Below are positions 52,949 through 61,202 of a DNA stretch of 62,201 nt, in pieces. The stretch covers positions 1-62,201 of the forward strand of contig CAMDNO010000006.1 of assembly GCA_945902955.1 (NCBI GenBank), read 5' to 3'. The notes beneath the pieces are model-generated. The model was not told where the DNA came from. It ran no database searches and worked only from the letters and a program-made list of their open reading frames with translations. Made by a program: the position numbers and the translations under genes. Within the stretch, counting starts at the first letter, position 1, and every line of letters starts with the position of its first letter. The DNA is from Porphyromonas cangingivalis. Its GTDB lineage: Bacteria; Bacteroidota; Bacteroidia; Bacteroidales; Paludibacteraceae.

Positions 52949-54613
52949 ATGCTAAAATCATTATACATTTCTAATTACGCCCTCATTTCGGAACTCGAAA
53001 TTGATTTTGGACCAGGATTTTTGTCGATTACAGGTGAGACAGGGGCTGGTAAATCTATTATTCTTGGAGCTTTGTCGCTTATTTTGGGACAACGTGCCGA
53101 TACAAAAGCTATTAAAACAGATGCCGACAAATGTATCATCGAAGCAACTTTTGATATTTCGGGCTATACCAAACTTGCAGTATTTTTTAATGAGAATGAT
53201 ATTGATAATTCCGATTCGAACTGTATTATTCGACGAGAACTAACCGGAACTGGAAAATCACGTGCATTTATAAACGATACTCCTGTTTCGCTTCAAGTTT
53301 TGCGCGATTTAACCGTTCAATTAATAGATATACATTCGCAGCATGATAACCTCTTAATTTCCAATCCAACTTATCAATTGGATGTGGTTGATACTATTGC
53401 ACAAAATTCGGAATTGCTAAAATTATATTCAGCTGCTTTTACACAATGGCAACAAAAACTTGCCGAACTTAAGAAATTGGAACAGGATGCAAAACGTTAT
53501 TCTGCAGAACTTGATTATATTCAATTTCAGTACAACCAATTGATAGAAGCTAACTTGCAAGTTACAGAACAAGAAGAGCTTGAAATTGAGCAAGATACGC
53601 TATCTCATGCTGAAGAAATAAAAATTGAATTACTTTCCTCACAAAAGCTTTTTGAGGATGAAAATGCAGTACTTTCTGTGTTGAAAGAAATTGTTAATTC
53701 AGTTTCAAAAATTAAAAGTTTTATACCTAATGGAGAAGATTGGGTGGAACGATTGCAATCAGCTTACATCGAATTAAAAGATATTAACTCTGAACTTTCA
53801 TCTTTTGCCGATAAAGTTGAAAATAATCCCGAACGTTTATTATTTGTCGAAAATCGGTTGAGTGAATTGTTTACTTTACAAAAAAAATACAAAGTAAGTA
53901 CAGTGGAAGGTTTAATAGATATCCGCGATGAGTTCGAACTTCAACTACAAAAAATCGAATCCTTCGACGAAGATATACAATTGTTACAAGCACAAATTGA
54001 AGCTGTATTTACAACTGTGAAAGAGCTTTCAGAAAAGCTAACAATATCTCGACAAAATGTTTTGATTCAGATTGAACAACACATGATTAGCAGCTTAACA
54101 GAGCTCGGAATGCCAAATATCCGGTTTAAAGTGCAATTAATCAATTCAGAAGTATTTTCCGTAAATGGACAGAATGAAATACAATTTCTTTTTTCGGCAA
54201 ATAAAAACAGGGAAGTACAGCCCGTTCAATTAATTGCATCTGGTGGTGAAGTATCGCGTTTAATGTTATCTATCAAAGCATTAATAGCCAATAAATCCGA
54301 TTTACCTACAATAATTTTCGACGAAATAGATACAGGTGTATCTGGAGAGATTGCACATAAAATGGGAGAAATTATGCACGTTATGAGCAATACAATGCAA
54401 GTAATTACCATCACACATCTACCTCAAATTGCTGCTAAAAGTTTGGCTCAATACCGCGTATACAAAGATGATTCGGGCAATCAGACACAAACATTTATAG
54501 AAAAACTCAATACAGAGCAACGTATCAACGAAATTGCTCACATGTTGAGTGGTAAAAATTTATCGGAAATTTCGGTGCTGAATGCGAAAGAGTTATTGGG
54601 CTTGAATGCCTAA
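52949..54613 (+). CDS. recN: DNA repair protein RecN
   Basis: RecN is an SMC-like ATPase for double-strand break repair. Walker A is GETGAGKSI near residue 28. A long coiled coil lies between about 150 and 380. The signature ASGGEVSRLML and Walker B IIFDEIDTGVSG are near 430 and 455, and the H-loop THLPQIAA follows. The 554-residue length is typical. It starts 2 bp after the DUF4835 gene and ends 2 bp before the convergent DJ-1 gene. Confidence 0.95.
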   Translation: MLKSLYISNYALISELEIDFGPGFLSITGETGAGKSIILGALSLILGQRADTKAIKTDADKCIIEATFDISGYTKLAVFFNENDIDNSDSNCIIRRELTGTGKSRAFINDTPVSLQVLRDLTVQLIDIHSQHDNLLISNPTYQLDVVDTIAQNSELLKLYSAAFTQWQQKLAELKKLEQDAKRYSAELDYIQFQYNQLIEANLQVTEQEELEIEQDTLSHAEEIKIELLSSQKLFEDENAVLSVLKEIVNSVSKIKSFIPNGEDWVERLQSAYIELKDINSELSSFADKVENNPERLLFVENRLSELFTLQKKYKVSTVEGLIDIRDEFELQLQKIESFDEDIQLLQAQIEAVFTTVKELSEKLTISRQNVLIQIEQHMISSLTELGMPNIRFKVQLINSEVFSVNGQNEIQFLFSANKNREVQPVQLIASGGEVSRLMLSIKALIANKSDLPTIIFDEIDTGVSGEIAHKMGEIMHVMSNTMQVITITHLPQIAAKSLAQYRVYKDDSGNQTQTFIEKLNTEQRINEIAHMLSGKNLSEISVLNAKELLGLNA

Positions 54614-54615
54614 TA

Positions 54616-55161
54616 TCATTTGATAAACATACCTTTACGAATGGAATCTGCCACCTCTTTCCCTTTTAAATCGCTTACTATCATAAGGGCAAAATCCATG
54701 GCTGCCCCGGCAGCTTTTGCTGTATAAATATTTCCCGAGCAAATAGTATCTACTTTCGAAATAGTAGCTTCTACTAACTGATTTTCGAAACCTGGATAAC
54801 ATATAGCTTCTTTATCAGCTAACAATCCCATTTTGCCAAATACAGAAGGTGCAGCGCATATTGCAGCCATTTTATTGCCATTTGCTGAATGGATTTTAAT
54901 TAAGTCTTTTAATCCGCTGTGAATATCGAGATTAGTTGTTCCAGGAAGTCCGCCAGGAAGAAAAAGTAAACTGTCTTCTACAAAATAAGTTTCTTCAAAA
55001 GTGCTATCGGCCAATACAGTAATTCCATGAGCACCAGTAACGGCTTTTTCGTTGCTAACAGAAACTGTTGTTACAATTAAGCCAGCACGACGAAAAATAT
55101 CGATAGGAGCGATGGCTTCAATTTCTTCGAAGCCTTCGGCTAAAAATAGGTAAATTTGCAT
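54616..55161 (-). CDS. DJ-1/PfpI family protein
   Basis: The 181-residue protein has the DJ-1 pattern: FLAEGFEEIEA near the N-terminus with the conserved acidic residue, FLPGGLPGTTNL, and the reactive Cys102 in AAICAAPSVFG. Members act as glyoxalase, deglycase or redox chaperone; the exact role is unsettled. Only 1 bp separates it from the upstream tonB gene, so it is the last gene of the exbB-exbD-tonB operon. Confidence 0.88.
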   Translation of the reverse strand: MQIYLFLAEGFEEIEAIAPIDIFRRAGLIVTTVSVSNEKAVTGAHGITVLADSTFEETYFVEDSLLFLPGGLPGTTNLDIHSGLKDLIKIHSANGNKMAAICAAPSVFGKMGLLADKEAICYPGFENQLVEATISKVDTICSGNIYTAKAAGAAMDFALMIVSDLKGKEVADSIRKGMFIK

Positions 55162-55162
55162 A

Positions 55163-55912
55163 TTATCGAAGTTTAAAATTGTATGTTATTGAACCGGTTG
55201 AAATGCCTTTTCCTTTTGTAAACTGGGTACGTTTGGCTGCTGAAATGGCTGCATTGCGGGTTGCTGCATCCGATATGGTTGTAGGTGAACCAATTGTAGC
55301 GCCAAGTACATTCCCATTTTCGTCGACACGAATATTAACGGTAACTTTTCCTTCAACATTATTATCATAACTGGGTGTTACAAGAGTTCCGTTGAGTGAA
55401 CGACCATTTAACGACCATGAATTGCCACCCGAATTTCCCGAACCTGCGGGATTTCCTTGACGTGTATCGCCCGATGTAGTACCACTCCCAGCAGAATTAT
55501 TATTACCAAAAAGCCCATTCATGGCATTAGCTTTATCAATTGCTTCTTGTTGTGCTTGTTTTTTTTCATTAGCAACGCGTATTTCTTCCAATCGTTCGCG
55601 TTCGAGTGCCTCTTTTTCTTTCCTTTCTTTTTTCTTTTGCTCCGCAATAGCTAATGAATTGTCGTTTTGCGTCAATACTTCCTGTTTCTCAGGTTTGGGT
55701 GTTGCCGGAGGTGGAGTTACAGGCTTTACAGTTGGTTGCTCGGTAGGAGTTTCAGTTTTACCGCTTCCCATATCGACTTCACCAAAACTAACCATAATGC
55801 CCTCGTCTTCAGGCTCTTTTTGTCCTGGCATGACAAGTAAAAACAACAAAAGAATCAGTAAACCTACGATGAGTACCGATCCAGTTATACCATATATTTT
55901 TGACCTTCTCAC
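55163..55912 (-). CDS. tonB: TonB-like energy transducer
   Basis: The 249-residue protein has a short cytoplasmic start, one membrane helix (about 9-29), a Pro/Thr/Lys-rich spacer (PTVKPVTPPPATPKPEKQE), a charged helical stretch, and a Gly/Ser/Asn-rich region. The TonB/TolA-like C-terminal domain begins near GKVTVNIRVDENGNVLGA. It links the ExbB-ExbD motor to outer-membrane transporters or to a Tol-like function. Its start overlaps the exbD stop by 4 bp. Confidence 0.85.
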   Translation of the reverse strand: MRRSKIYGITGSVLIVGLLILLLFLLVMPGQKEPEDEGIMVSFGEVDMGSGKTETPTEQPTVKPVTPPPATPKPEKQEVLTQNDNSLAIAEQKKKERKEKEALERERLEEIRVANEKKQAQQEAIDKANAMNGLFGNNNSAGSGTTSGDTRQGNPAGSGNSGGNSWSLNGRSLNGTLVTPSYDNNVEGKVTVNIRVDENGNVLGATIGSPTTISDAATRNAAISAAKRTQFTKGKGISTGSITYNFKLR

Positions 55913-56325
55913 TTCGACGACGATTTTGTAGCAATAACCAATTTAAGTTTATGCTGATTGGCAATATCTAACACTTTTACCACCTCTTTGTAGGCAATAT
56001 CTTGGTCGGCGTGTAAAGCAATATATGTAGTTGTATCTTTAGCAACTAAACTCATTATATATCCTTCGAGGGCTTCAGAAGCTACTGGGATTGGTAAATC
56101 GGAGCCAACAGCAACAAAGTAATTCCCTTGAGCATCGATAGATACTTTGGCAATAACCGACTTCGTTGTAGTTGTAGCTTTGCTTTGAGGCAAATTTATT
56201 TTTATATCGTTTGGCGACGACATGGTCGAAGCAATGATAAAAAACAGCAACAACAAAAATATTATATCTGTCATCGACGACATTGCAAAACCAGCATCTG
56301 CTTTAATTCTTTTTTTTAATGCCAT
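55909..56325 (-). CDS. exbD: ExbD/TolR biopolymer transport protein
   Basis: The 138-residue protein has one N-terminal membrane helix preceded by the ion-pathway aspartate in MSSMTDIIFLLLLFF. The periplasmic domain ends with VLDIANQHKLKLVIATK. It forms the proton-driven stator with ExbB. A heptamer array occupies the 7-43 bp before its start. It overlaps tonB by 4 bp. Confidence 0.92.
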   Translation of the reverse strand: MALKKRIKADAGFAMSSMTDIIFLLLLFFIIASTMSSPNDIKINLPQSKATTTTKSVIAKVSIDAQGNYFVAVGSDLPIPVASEALEGYIMSLVAKDTTTYIALHADQDIAYKEVVKVLDIANQHKLKLVIATKSSSK

Positions 56326-56331
56326 TTCTTT

Positions 56332-56366
56332 TATAAGTTAGAAATTATAAGTTTGAAATTTGAAAA
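56332..56366. repeat. Heptamer array upstream of exbD
   Basis: TATAAGT, TAGAAAT, TATAAGT, TTGAAAT and TTGAAAA are five in-phase 7-mers, ending 7 bp before the exbD start codon on the other strand. Confidence 0.75.
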
Positions 56367-56448
56367 ATGTTAATCAGTTCATCTTTTGATTGGCTCTTTT
56401 GTTAATAATAATATCAACTTATCACCACATTTTCGAATTACCACATCT

Positions 56449-57147
56449 TTACGCTGGTTCATTCAACAAATCCAAAAATTCCATTGTGCGGCCTTCGAGT
56501 TTACGAACAACAGATTCGACTCTCGAAACCAAATAGTTATAAGCAAAATAAGCAATAATGCCAACAATTAATCCACCAATGGTAGTTACCATAGCCTGAT
56601 ACATACCTACTGATAAATCGCTCATTTGTATTGTACCCGAATTATTTAACGACATATTGTAAAAAGTGGTAACCATACCAGTTACTGTTCCCAAAAATCC
56701 TAACATAGGAGCCCCACCTGAAACGGAAGCCATAAAAACCAATCCTTTTTCAAGTTTGGCAACTTCGAGATTTCCCACATTTTCGATAGCCACAAGCACA
56801 TCGCTCATGGGACGTCCTAAACGACTAATCCCTTTTTCGACCATACGAGCAGTAGGGGTATTTGTTTCGCGACAGAGTTTTACGGCAGCATCAATTTTAC
56901 CATCATAAATATAATCTTTAATACGGTTCATAAACGAATTATCTTCTTTCAATGCGCCTTTGAGCGTTACCAATCGTTCGATTAATAAATAAATGGCAAA
57001 AGTCAACATTAAAATCAAAACATACATAATGGGACCACCGTACTGAAACATTTCCCATAAATTCATTTCTTTTGTAGCTGTTTTGGTTGTTGTAATGGCA
57101 GCATTTACAACAGTATCAGCTACTTGTAGGATAAGCATTAAGTTCAT
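56449..57147 (-). CDS. exbB: MotA/TolQ/ExbB proton channel protein
   Basis: The 232-residue protein has three membrane helices: one at about 33-55, and two in the C-terminal half (MLGFLGTVTGMVTTFYNM and the VGMYQAMVTTIGGLIVGI region), with the conserved TolQ/ExbB segment between. It forms the pentameric channel of the energy transducer. It is first in the minus-strand operon exbB, exbD, tonB, DJ-1. Confidence 0.93.
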   Translation of the reverse strand: MNLMLILQVADTVVNAAITTTKTATKEMNLWEMFQYGGPIMYVLILMLTFAIYLLIERLVTLKGALKEDNSFMNRIKDYIYDGKIDAAVKLCRETNTPTARMVEKGISRLGRPMSDVLVAIENVGNLEVAKLEKGLVFMASVSGGAPMLGFLGTVTGMVTTFYNMSLNNSGTIQMSDLSVGMYQAMVTTIGGLIVGIIAYFAYNYLVSRVESVVRKLEGRTMEFLDLLNEPA

Positions 57148-57287
57148 AAATAGTTATTTTTAAAATTTTTATTTCTTGAATTTCAATCTTGGTTTTCTTT
57201 GATAGGCGAGATTTTTACTTCAGAGCTATTTACTCTTGATTATAAAATCAAAGAAGTTTACAAATTTCGTACCGTAAAAATATAGCA

Positions 57288-57317
57288 CAAAGTTACTAAA
57301 TAAAAAAGAACTGCAAA
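57288..57317 (-). promoter_or_regulatory. Promoter candidate of the exbB operon
   Basis: TAACTTTG (57295-57288) and TTTG (57317-57314) on the minus strand are 18 bp apart. The -33 element lies within the stem of the terminator of the preceding gene, leaving a leader of about 135 nt. Confidence 0.5.
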
Positions 57318-57349
57318 AAATTTAAGGTCATAAATTTTTTGCAGTTCTT
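57306..57349 (-). terminator. Terminator of the glycine-zipper OmpA lipoprotein gene
   Basis: AAGAACTGCAAAAAATTTA (57306-57324) and its exact reverse complement (57331-57349) make a 19-bp stem with a 6-nt loop. On the minus strand a T-run follows. Confidence 0.9.
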
Positions 57350-57379
57350 AAATGCATTTAAAAATAAATAAATAACTAA

Positions 57380-58072
57380 TTATTTTGAAGCTGCTTCAGC
57401 ATCTGTAATCATTTTTTCGCTTGCATACATATATACTTCCACACGTCGGTTAGCAGCACGTCCTTCAGCAGTTGTGTTGTCGCCAACTGGTTCCGAAAAA
57501 TCTTTTCCTTCAATTTTTTTGAATTGAGTGGTAGCTACACTTTGAGAAGTTAAATAATTTGCCACTGATTGAGCACGTTCCAATGATAATTTTTGGTTAA
57601 TTTCCAATTTGCCGGTATTATCGGTATGACCCATAATAGCAATATCCATAGTGGCATTTTCGGTTAAAATTTTAGCAAATTTATTCAAAGCATCTTTCGA
57701 GGCTGCATTCAATGTACTTTTTCCTGTTTGAAATAAGATACCCGAATCAAAAGTAACTTTAATGGCTTTTAAGTTATTAGCATCACGAATACTATCAACT
57801 TTTGCGCCTTCGATGGCTGCTGCTGCTGCCGCTGCTTTGTCCATTTTTTTACCAATAATAGCACCCGTTGTTGCTCCTACAGCTGTTCCAATACCAGCAC
57901 CAATTGCTGCACTTTTAGCGTCTTTGCCAATTAATGCACCTACACCTGCACCTAACAATGCACCTGCACCGCCACCAATCATACCACCTTTAAGCGATTT
58001 CGACATGGTGCTGCAACCTGTAATAAGCATCGTTGCTACCAAAAATAAAGCTAAAACTTTTGTTGTTTTCAT
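57380..58072 (-). CDS. Glycine-zipper OmpA family lipoprotein
   Basis: The 230-residue protein has a lipobox LITGC (Cys20), then two glycine-zipper segments (GGMIGGGAGALLGAGVGALIG and a second at about 52-75) and a short Ala-run. The C-terminal OmpA domain (about 105-222) has MGHTDNTGK and NRRVEV. This layout is like YiaD: outer-membrane lipid anchor, membrane-associating zipper and peptidoglycan binding. It is monocistronic with its own strong terminator. Confidence 0.9.
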   Translation of the reverse strand: MKTTKVLALFLVATMLITGCSTMSKSLKGGMIGGGAGALLGAGVGALIGKDAKSAAIGAGIGTAVGATTGAIIGKKMDKAAAAAAAIEGAKVDSIRDANNLKAIKVTFDSGILFQTGKSTLNAASKDALNKFAKILTENATMDIAIMGHTDNTGKLEINQKLSLERAQSVANYLTSQSVATTQFKKIEGKDFSEPVGDNTTAEGRAANRRVEVYMYASEKMITDAEAASK

Positions 58073-58154
58073 AAAAAATAAATTTTAAAATTGAAGGGAT
58101 TTTTTAGAATTGAATAATTATTTGATTGTTAATATTAATCTATATAACGATATT

Positions 58155-58868
58155 TTAATTCAATAGTTCATTGTATAATGCAATTGTTTTTTCGAGACCA
58201 AAATAAAGTGCTTCGGATATCAAAGCGTGGCCGATAGATACTTCGTTTATCCAAGGGATGTTTTGAACAAGATAATGAAGATTTTCGAGACTTAAATCGT
58301 GCCCAGCATTCAATCCTAAGCCACAGTTTTTTGCAATTTTAGCAGCTTCTATAAATGGTAGTATAGCTTTTTCTTTGTCCGTAGGATACATGGAGGCGTA
58401 AGGTTCGGTATATAATTCCACCCGATCGGCCCCCGCTTTTGCGGCATATTCAACCATTTTAGGATCGGCATTTACAAAAATAGATACGCGAATTCCAGCT
58501 CGTTGAAACTTTTCTGTAACATCTTTAAGAAAATCTAAATTTTTAACTGTATCCCAGCCTGCATTCGATGTGATAGCATCATGTGAATCGGGCACTAAAG
58601 TTACTTGATTGGGCTTAATTGCTAATACTAACTTGATAAATTCAGCATTGGGATTGCCTTCTATATTAAATTCAGTTGTGAGAATAGATTTTAAATCATA
58701 TACATCAGCAAAACGGATGTGGCGTTGGTCGGGGCGGGGATGAACGGTAATTCCATTGGCACCAAATTTTTCGCAATCCAAAGCTACTTTACAAACATTA
58801 GGTACATTTCCACCCCTTGCATTTCGCAAAGTTGCAATTTTATTTATATTAACACTTAATCTTGTCAT
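58155..58868 (-). CDS. pdxJ: Pyridoxine 5'-phosphate synthase
   Basis: PdxJ joins deoxyxylulose phosphate and 1-amino-acetone phosphate to pyridoxine phosphate. The N-terminus [18 protein letters not shown] is diagnostic, followed by [18 protein letters not shown], and [13 protein letters not shown]. The end GHDLSLENL and [10 protein letters not shown] binds phosphate. The 237-residue size is standard. In Bacteroides pdxJ usually neighbours nadK and exbB; here nadK is separated by a YgjV-like gene and exbB by an OmpA lipoprotein gene. Confidence 0.95.
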   Translation of the reverse strand: MTRLSVNINKIATLRNARGGNVPNVCKVALDCEKFGANGITVHPRPDQRHIRFADVYDLKSILTTEFNIEGNPNAEFIKLVLAIKPNQVTLVPDSHDAITSNAGWDTVKNLDFLKDVTEKFQRAGIRVSIFVNADPKMVEYAAKAGADRVELYTEPYASMYPTDKEKAILPFIEAAKIAKNCGLGLNAGHDLSLENLHYLVQNIPWINEVSIGHALISEALYFGLEKTIALYNELLN

Positions 58869-58891
58869 TTTAGTATTTATTATTCAGAGCA

Positions 58892-58899
58892 CAAAATTA
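58892..58899 (-). promoter_or_regulatory. Candidate -7 element of pdxJ
   Basis: TAATTTTG on the minus strand fits TAnnTTTG, 23 bp before the start codon. The -33 is not clear. Confidence 0.4.
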
Positions 58900-58942
58900 C
58901 AAAAAAATAATTCGAAAGTTATACGTTATCACTTACAAATGA

Positions 58943-59581
58943 TTAATTGAGAGCTAAAACATATAGCCCATTTTGTTTAAATTTAAAGTTCATTTTCCTT
59001 AAATATTTGATATGTTGTTCGTTATCAGTTGATATTTCAATTCTATTAATTTCATATTCTTTTAAAAGCACATTATTTTGTTGATACAAAAATTCACCTG
59101 GTTTTAAATCGCGGTAGGGAGCACTTACATAGTCGAGAACAACAGTTAGAGACGTTTCATTTTTAATTCCAATAAACACTCCGGCTATTAATTCATTTCG
59201 TAACAGACAGAAAGTCAATAAATTATTTTTATTTTCAGCTAAATTGAGTAAGGTAAAACTTGGAAAAAATTGTTTTATATCATTTTTGTTAAAATCGAGA
59301 TAATAATTCAAATAACTATCCGAAAGGTTAATTTTCAGTAGTTTAAAAGCTTCTTTATGCGAATATATTTTTATTAAATAAAAAACATTTACACCTATCA
59401 TAAATAAATTTAGTAAGCCTACGGGGAGAGAGCCTATCAAAAAACCGTAAAAGGTAAAGGCTATTCCTCCAATTAAATTAAGTACGCGAAGCTTGATTAT
59501 AGAGCTCATAGTAAGTGATATAGCTACAATAATGGAGCTGAGGTATCCCAGCCATTCGAGGTAAGAAATGTTGAATAACAT
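58943..59581 (-). CDS. YgjV-like membrane protein with a GNAT-like tail
   Basis: The 212-residue protein has three hydrophobic helices in the first 75 residues (WLGYLSSIIVAISLTMSSI region, GGIAFTFYGFLIGSLPVGLLN region), like the YgjV inner-membrane family. The C-terminal 110 residues are soluble. The ending IKYLRKMNFKFKQNGLYVL resembles the last strands of a GNAT acetyltransferase, though no acetyl-CoA motif (Q/RxxGxG/A) is visible. Its role is unknown. It lies between pdxJ and the divergent nadK. Confidence 0.75.
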   Translation of the reverse strand: MLFNISYLEWLGYLSSIIVAISLTMSSIIKLRVLNLIGGIAFTFYGFLIGSLPVGLLNLFMIGVNVFYLIKIYSHKEAFKLLKINLSDSYLNYYLDFNKNDIKQFFPSFTLLNLAENKNNLLTFCLLRNELIAGVFIGIKNETSLTVVLDYVSAPYRDLKPGEFLYQQNNVLLKEYEINRIEISTDNEQHIKYLRKMNFKFKQNGLYVLALN

Positions 59582-59732
59582 GTTGTTTGTGTGTTTAATT
59601 TTTTTGTTTTTCGGGGCGTAAAATTACAATAAAATAATTGAATAATGCATTTTTAAATTGAATATACAATTTGTTTGCATGTATGAATTTCATTTTGTTT
59701 CTTTGCATAGTTTTAAAAAAAAATATAAGAGA

Positions 59733-60605
59733 ATGAAATTTGCCATTTTTGGAAATACTTACAGCGATTTAACCATTACTTACTTAAAAGTTTTGTTTGA
59801 TTTTTTGAAAGAGCGCAAGGTAGGAGTTGTGCTCGATAGCGATTTATACGATTCTGTAAACGATAATCAAATTTGTTGTTTAGAATCTATAGAAGTTTTA
59901 TCGAACGATAATTTTAATTGCGATTTTGCACTAAGCATTGGTGGTGATGGAACATTTTTGAATACAGCAGCACATATTGGCATTAAAAATATTCCTATTT
60001 TAGGAATAAATATTGGTCGTCTTGGCTTTTTGGCTGATGTGCCTGCTAATGAAATGTTAGATGCTGTGAGTTCGTTGTTAGCTAACGAATTAATTATTGA
60101 AGAACGCACACTTCTTTTTGTTCAAACGCTTGATGGAATGCAATTTGAATATCCTTATGCTCTAAACGAAATGTCTATTTTAAAGCAAGATAGTTCGTCG
60201 ATGCTGAGTATTAATACCACACTTAATGGTGAACTTGTACACACTTATCAGTCGGATGGTTTACTTGTGGCAACGCCAACTGGTTCTACGGCTTATTCAA
60301 TGAGTGTAGGTGGACCAATCGTAGTGCCACAAGCTGGTACTTTTATTCTTTCGCCAGTAGCTTCTCATAGCTTAAATGTGCGTCCGCTTATTGTGCCGGA
60401 TAATTGGATTATCGATTTAGAAATTAAAAGTCGAACTCAAAGTTTTCAATTGGCAATGGATGGTCGAACAATCATTTTAAACGAAAATACTCAATTGAGA
60501 ATTAAAAAAGCTGATTTTACAATCAAAGTTTTAAAACGACCCAATCATACTTTTTTTGATAATTTGAAAAATAAATTGATGTGGGGCGTTGATAAGCGAA
60601 ATTGA
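59733..60605 (+). CDS. nadK: NAD kinase
   Basis: NadK phosphorylates NAD to NADP with ATP. The 290-residue product has the signature GGDGTFLNTAA near residue 71, NIGRLGFLADV near 94, and the substrate loop TPTGSTAYSMSVGGPIV. The frame is open to 59658, but MKFAIFGNTYSDL at 59733 is the family start, with a purine/A-rich leader before it. The gene is divergent from the YgjV-like gene. Confidence 0.94.
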   Translation: MKFAIFGNTYSDLTITYLKVLFDFLKERKVGVVLDSDLYDSVNDNQICCLESIEVLSNDNFNCDFALSIGGDGTFLNTAAHIGIKNIPILGINIGRLGFLADVPANEMLDAVSSLLANELIIEERTLLFVQTLDGMQFEYPYALNEMSILKQDSSSMLSINTTLNGELVHTYQSDGLLVATPTGSTAYSMSVGGPIVVPQAGTFILSPVASHSLNVRPLIVPDNWIIDLEIKSRTQSFQLAMDGRTIILNENTQLRIKKADFTIKVLKRPNHTFFDNLKNKLMWGVDKRN

Positions 60606-60691
60606 TTTTTTATTTTTAAAACTTATTTGATAGTTATTTGTTTACTAATCTGTTAAATAGGCATTTAAAAATACTAATTAGCTAAACAATT

Positions 60692-61123
60692 ATGGAACTC
60701 AAAATAAACGAATATCCTTTTGGAGAAAGACCACCTGTTACATTACCCGACCGCGATTTTTTAAAACAATTAGGTGAGGAAGGAATTCGCAAGATGGTAA
60801 GCCGACAGTACGATTTGATGCGTACGAGCGATATTAAACATCTTTTTCCACCCTCCGATGAGGCTTTTGAAAAAGCAAAACTTCACTCTTCTGATTTTAT
60901 TATTCAGATTTGCGGTGGCCCCGATTATTTTAATCAGAATAGGGGAAAACCTATGATGACAAAGCGTCACCAAGAGTTTAAAATTACATCCGATGGTCGT
61001 CGCGTTTGGCTCGAATGTTATCGGGTTGCATTGCTTGAAACTGGTCTCCCCGAGCAATTAATACGCTCGTTTTGGAGCTATATTAATGTATTTTCGAATT
61101 GGATGGTGAATACAGAGGAGTAA
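60692..61123 (+). CDS. Truncated (2/2) globin
   Basis: The 143-residue protein resembles group II truncated hemoglobins. The likely proximal histidine is His93 in MTKRHQEFKI. The E-helix region SSDFIIQICGGPDYF precedes it, and RVWLECYRVAL matches the G-helix. Tyr40 may be the B10 residue. Such globins bind O2 or NO and may detoxify them in anaerobes. It follows nadK by 86 bp and ends at a bidirectional terminator. Confidence 0.83.
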   Translation: MELKINEYPFGERPPVTLPDRDFLKQLGEEGIRKMVSRQYDLMRTSDIKHLFPPSDEAFEKAKLHSSDFIIQICGGPDYFNQNRGKPMMTKRHQEFKITSDGRRVWLECYRVALLETGLPEQLIRSFWSYINVFSNWMVNTEE

Positions 61124-61136
61124 TTCTCCGGTTAAA

Positions 61137-61174
61137 AAAAAACTCCGAACAACTTAGGTTGTTCGGAGTTTTTT
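61137..61174. terminator. Bidirectional terminator between the globin gene and nifJ
   Basis: AAAAAACTCCGAACAAC (61137-61153) and GTTGTTCGGAGTTTTTT (61158-61174) form a perfect 17-bp stem with a TTAG loop and A/T flanks. Confidence 0.92.
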
Positions 61175-61178
61175 CTTT

Positions 61179-61201
61179 TTCCCCTTTAGGGGTTAGGGGT
61201 T
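61179..61201. repeat. CCCCTAA-type heptamer repeat next to the nifJ stop codon
   Basis: On the minus strand the units AACCCCT, AACCCCT and AAAGGGG follow the nifJ stop codon without a gap. The same units occur in the thrC-ribE gap. Confidence 0.8.
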
Positions 61202-61202
61202 C

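Noticed and set aside
55521-55931. 136-codon open frame antisense to tonB
   Set aside because: It is a shadow of the Pro/Lys-rich TonB coding sequence, Ser/Phe-rich, with no family features.
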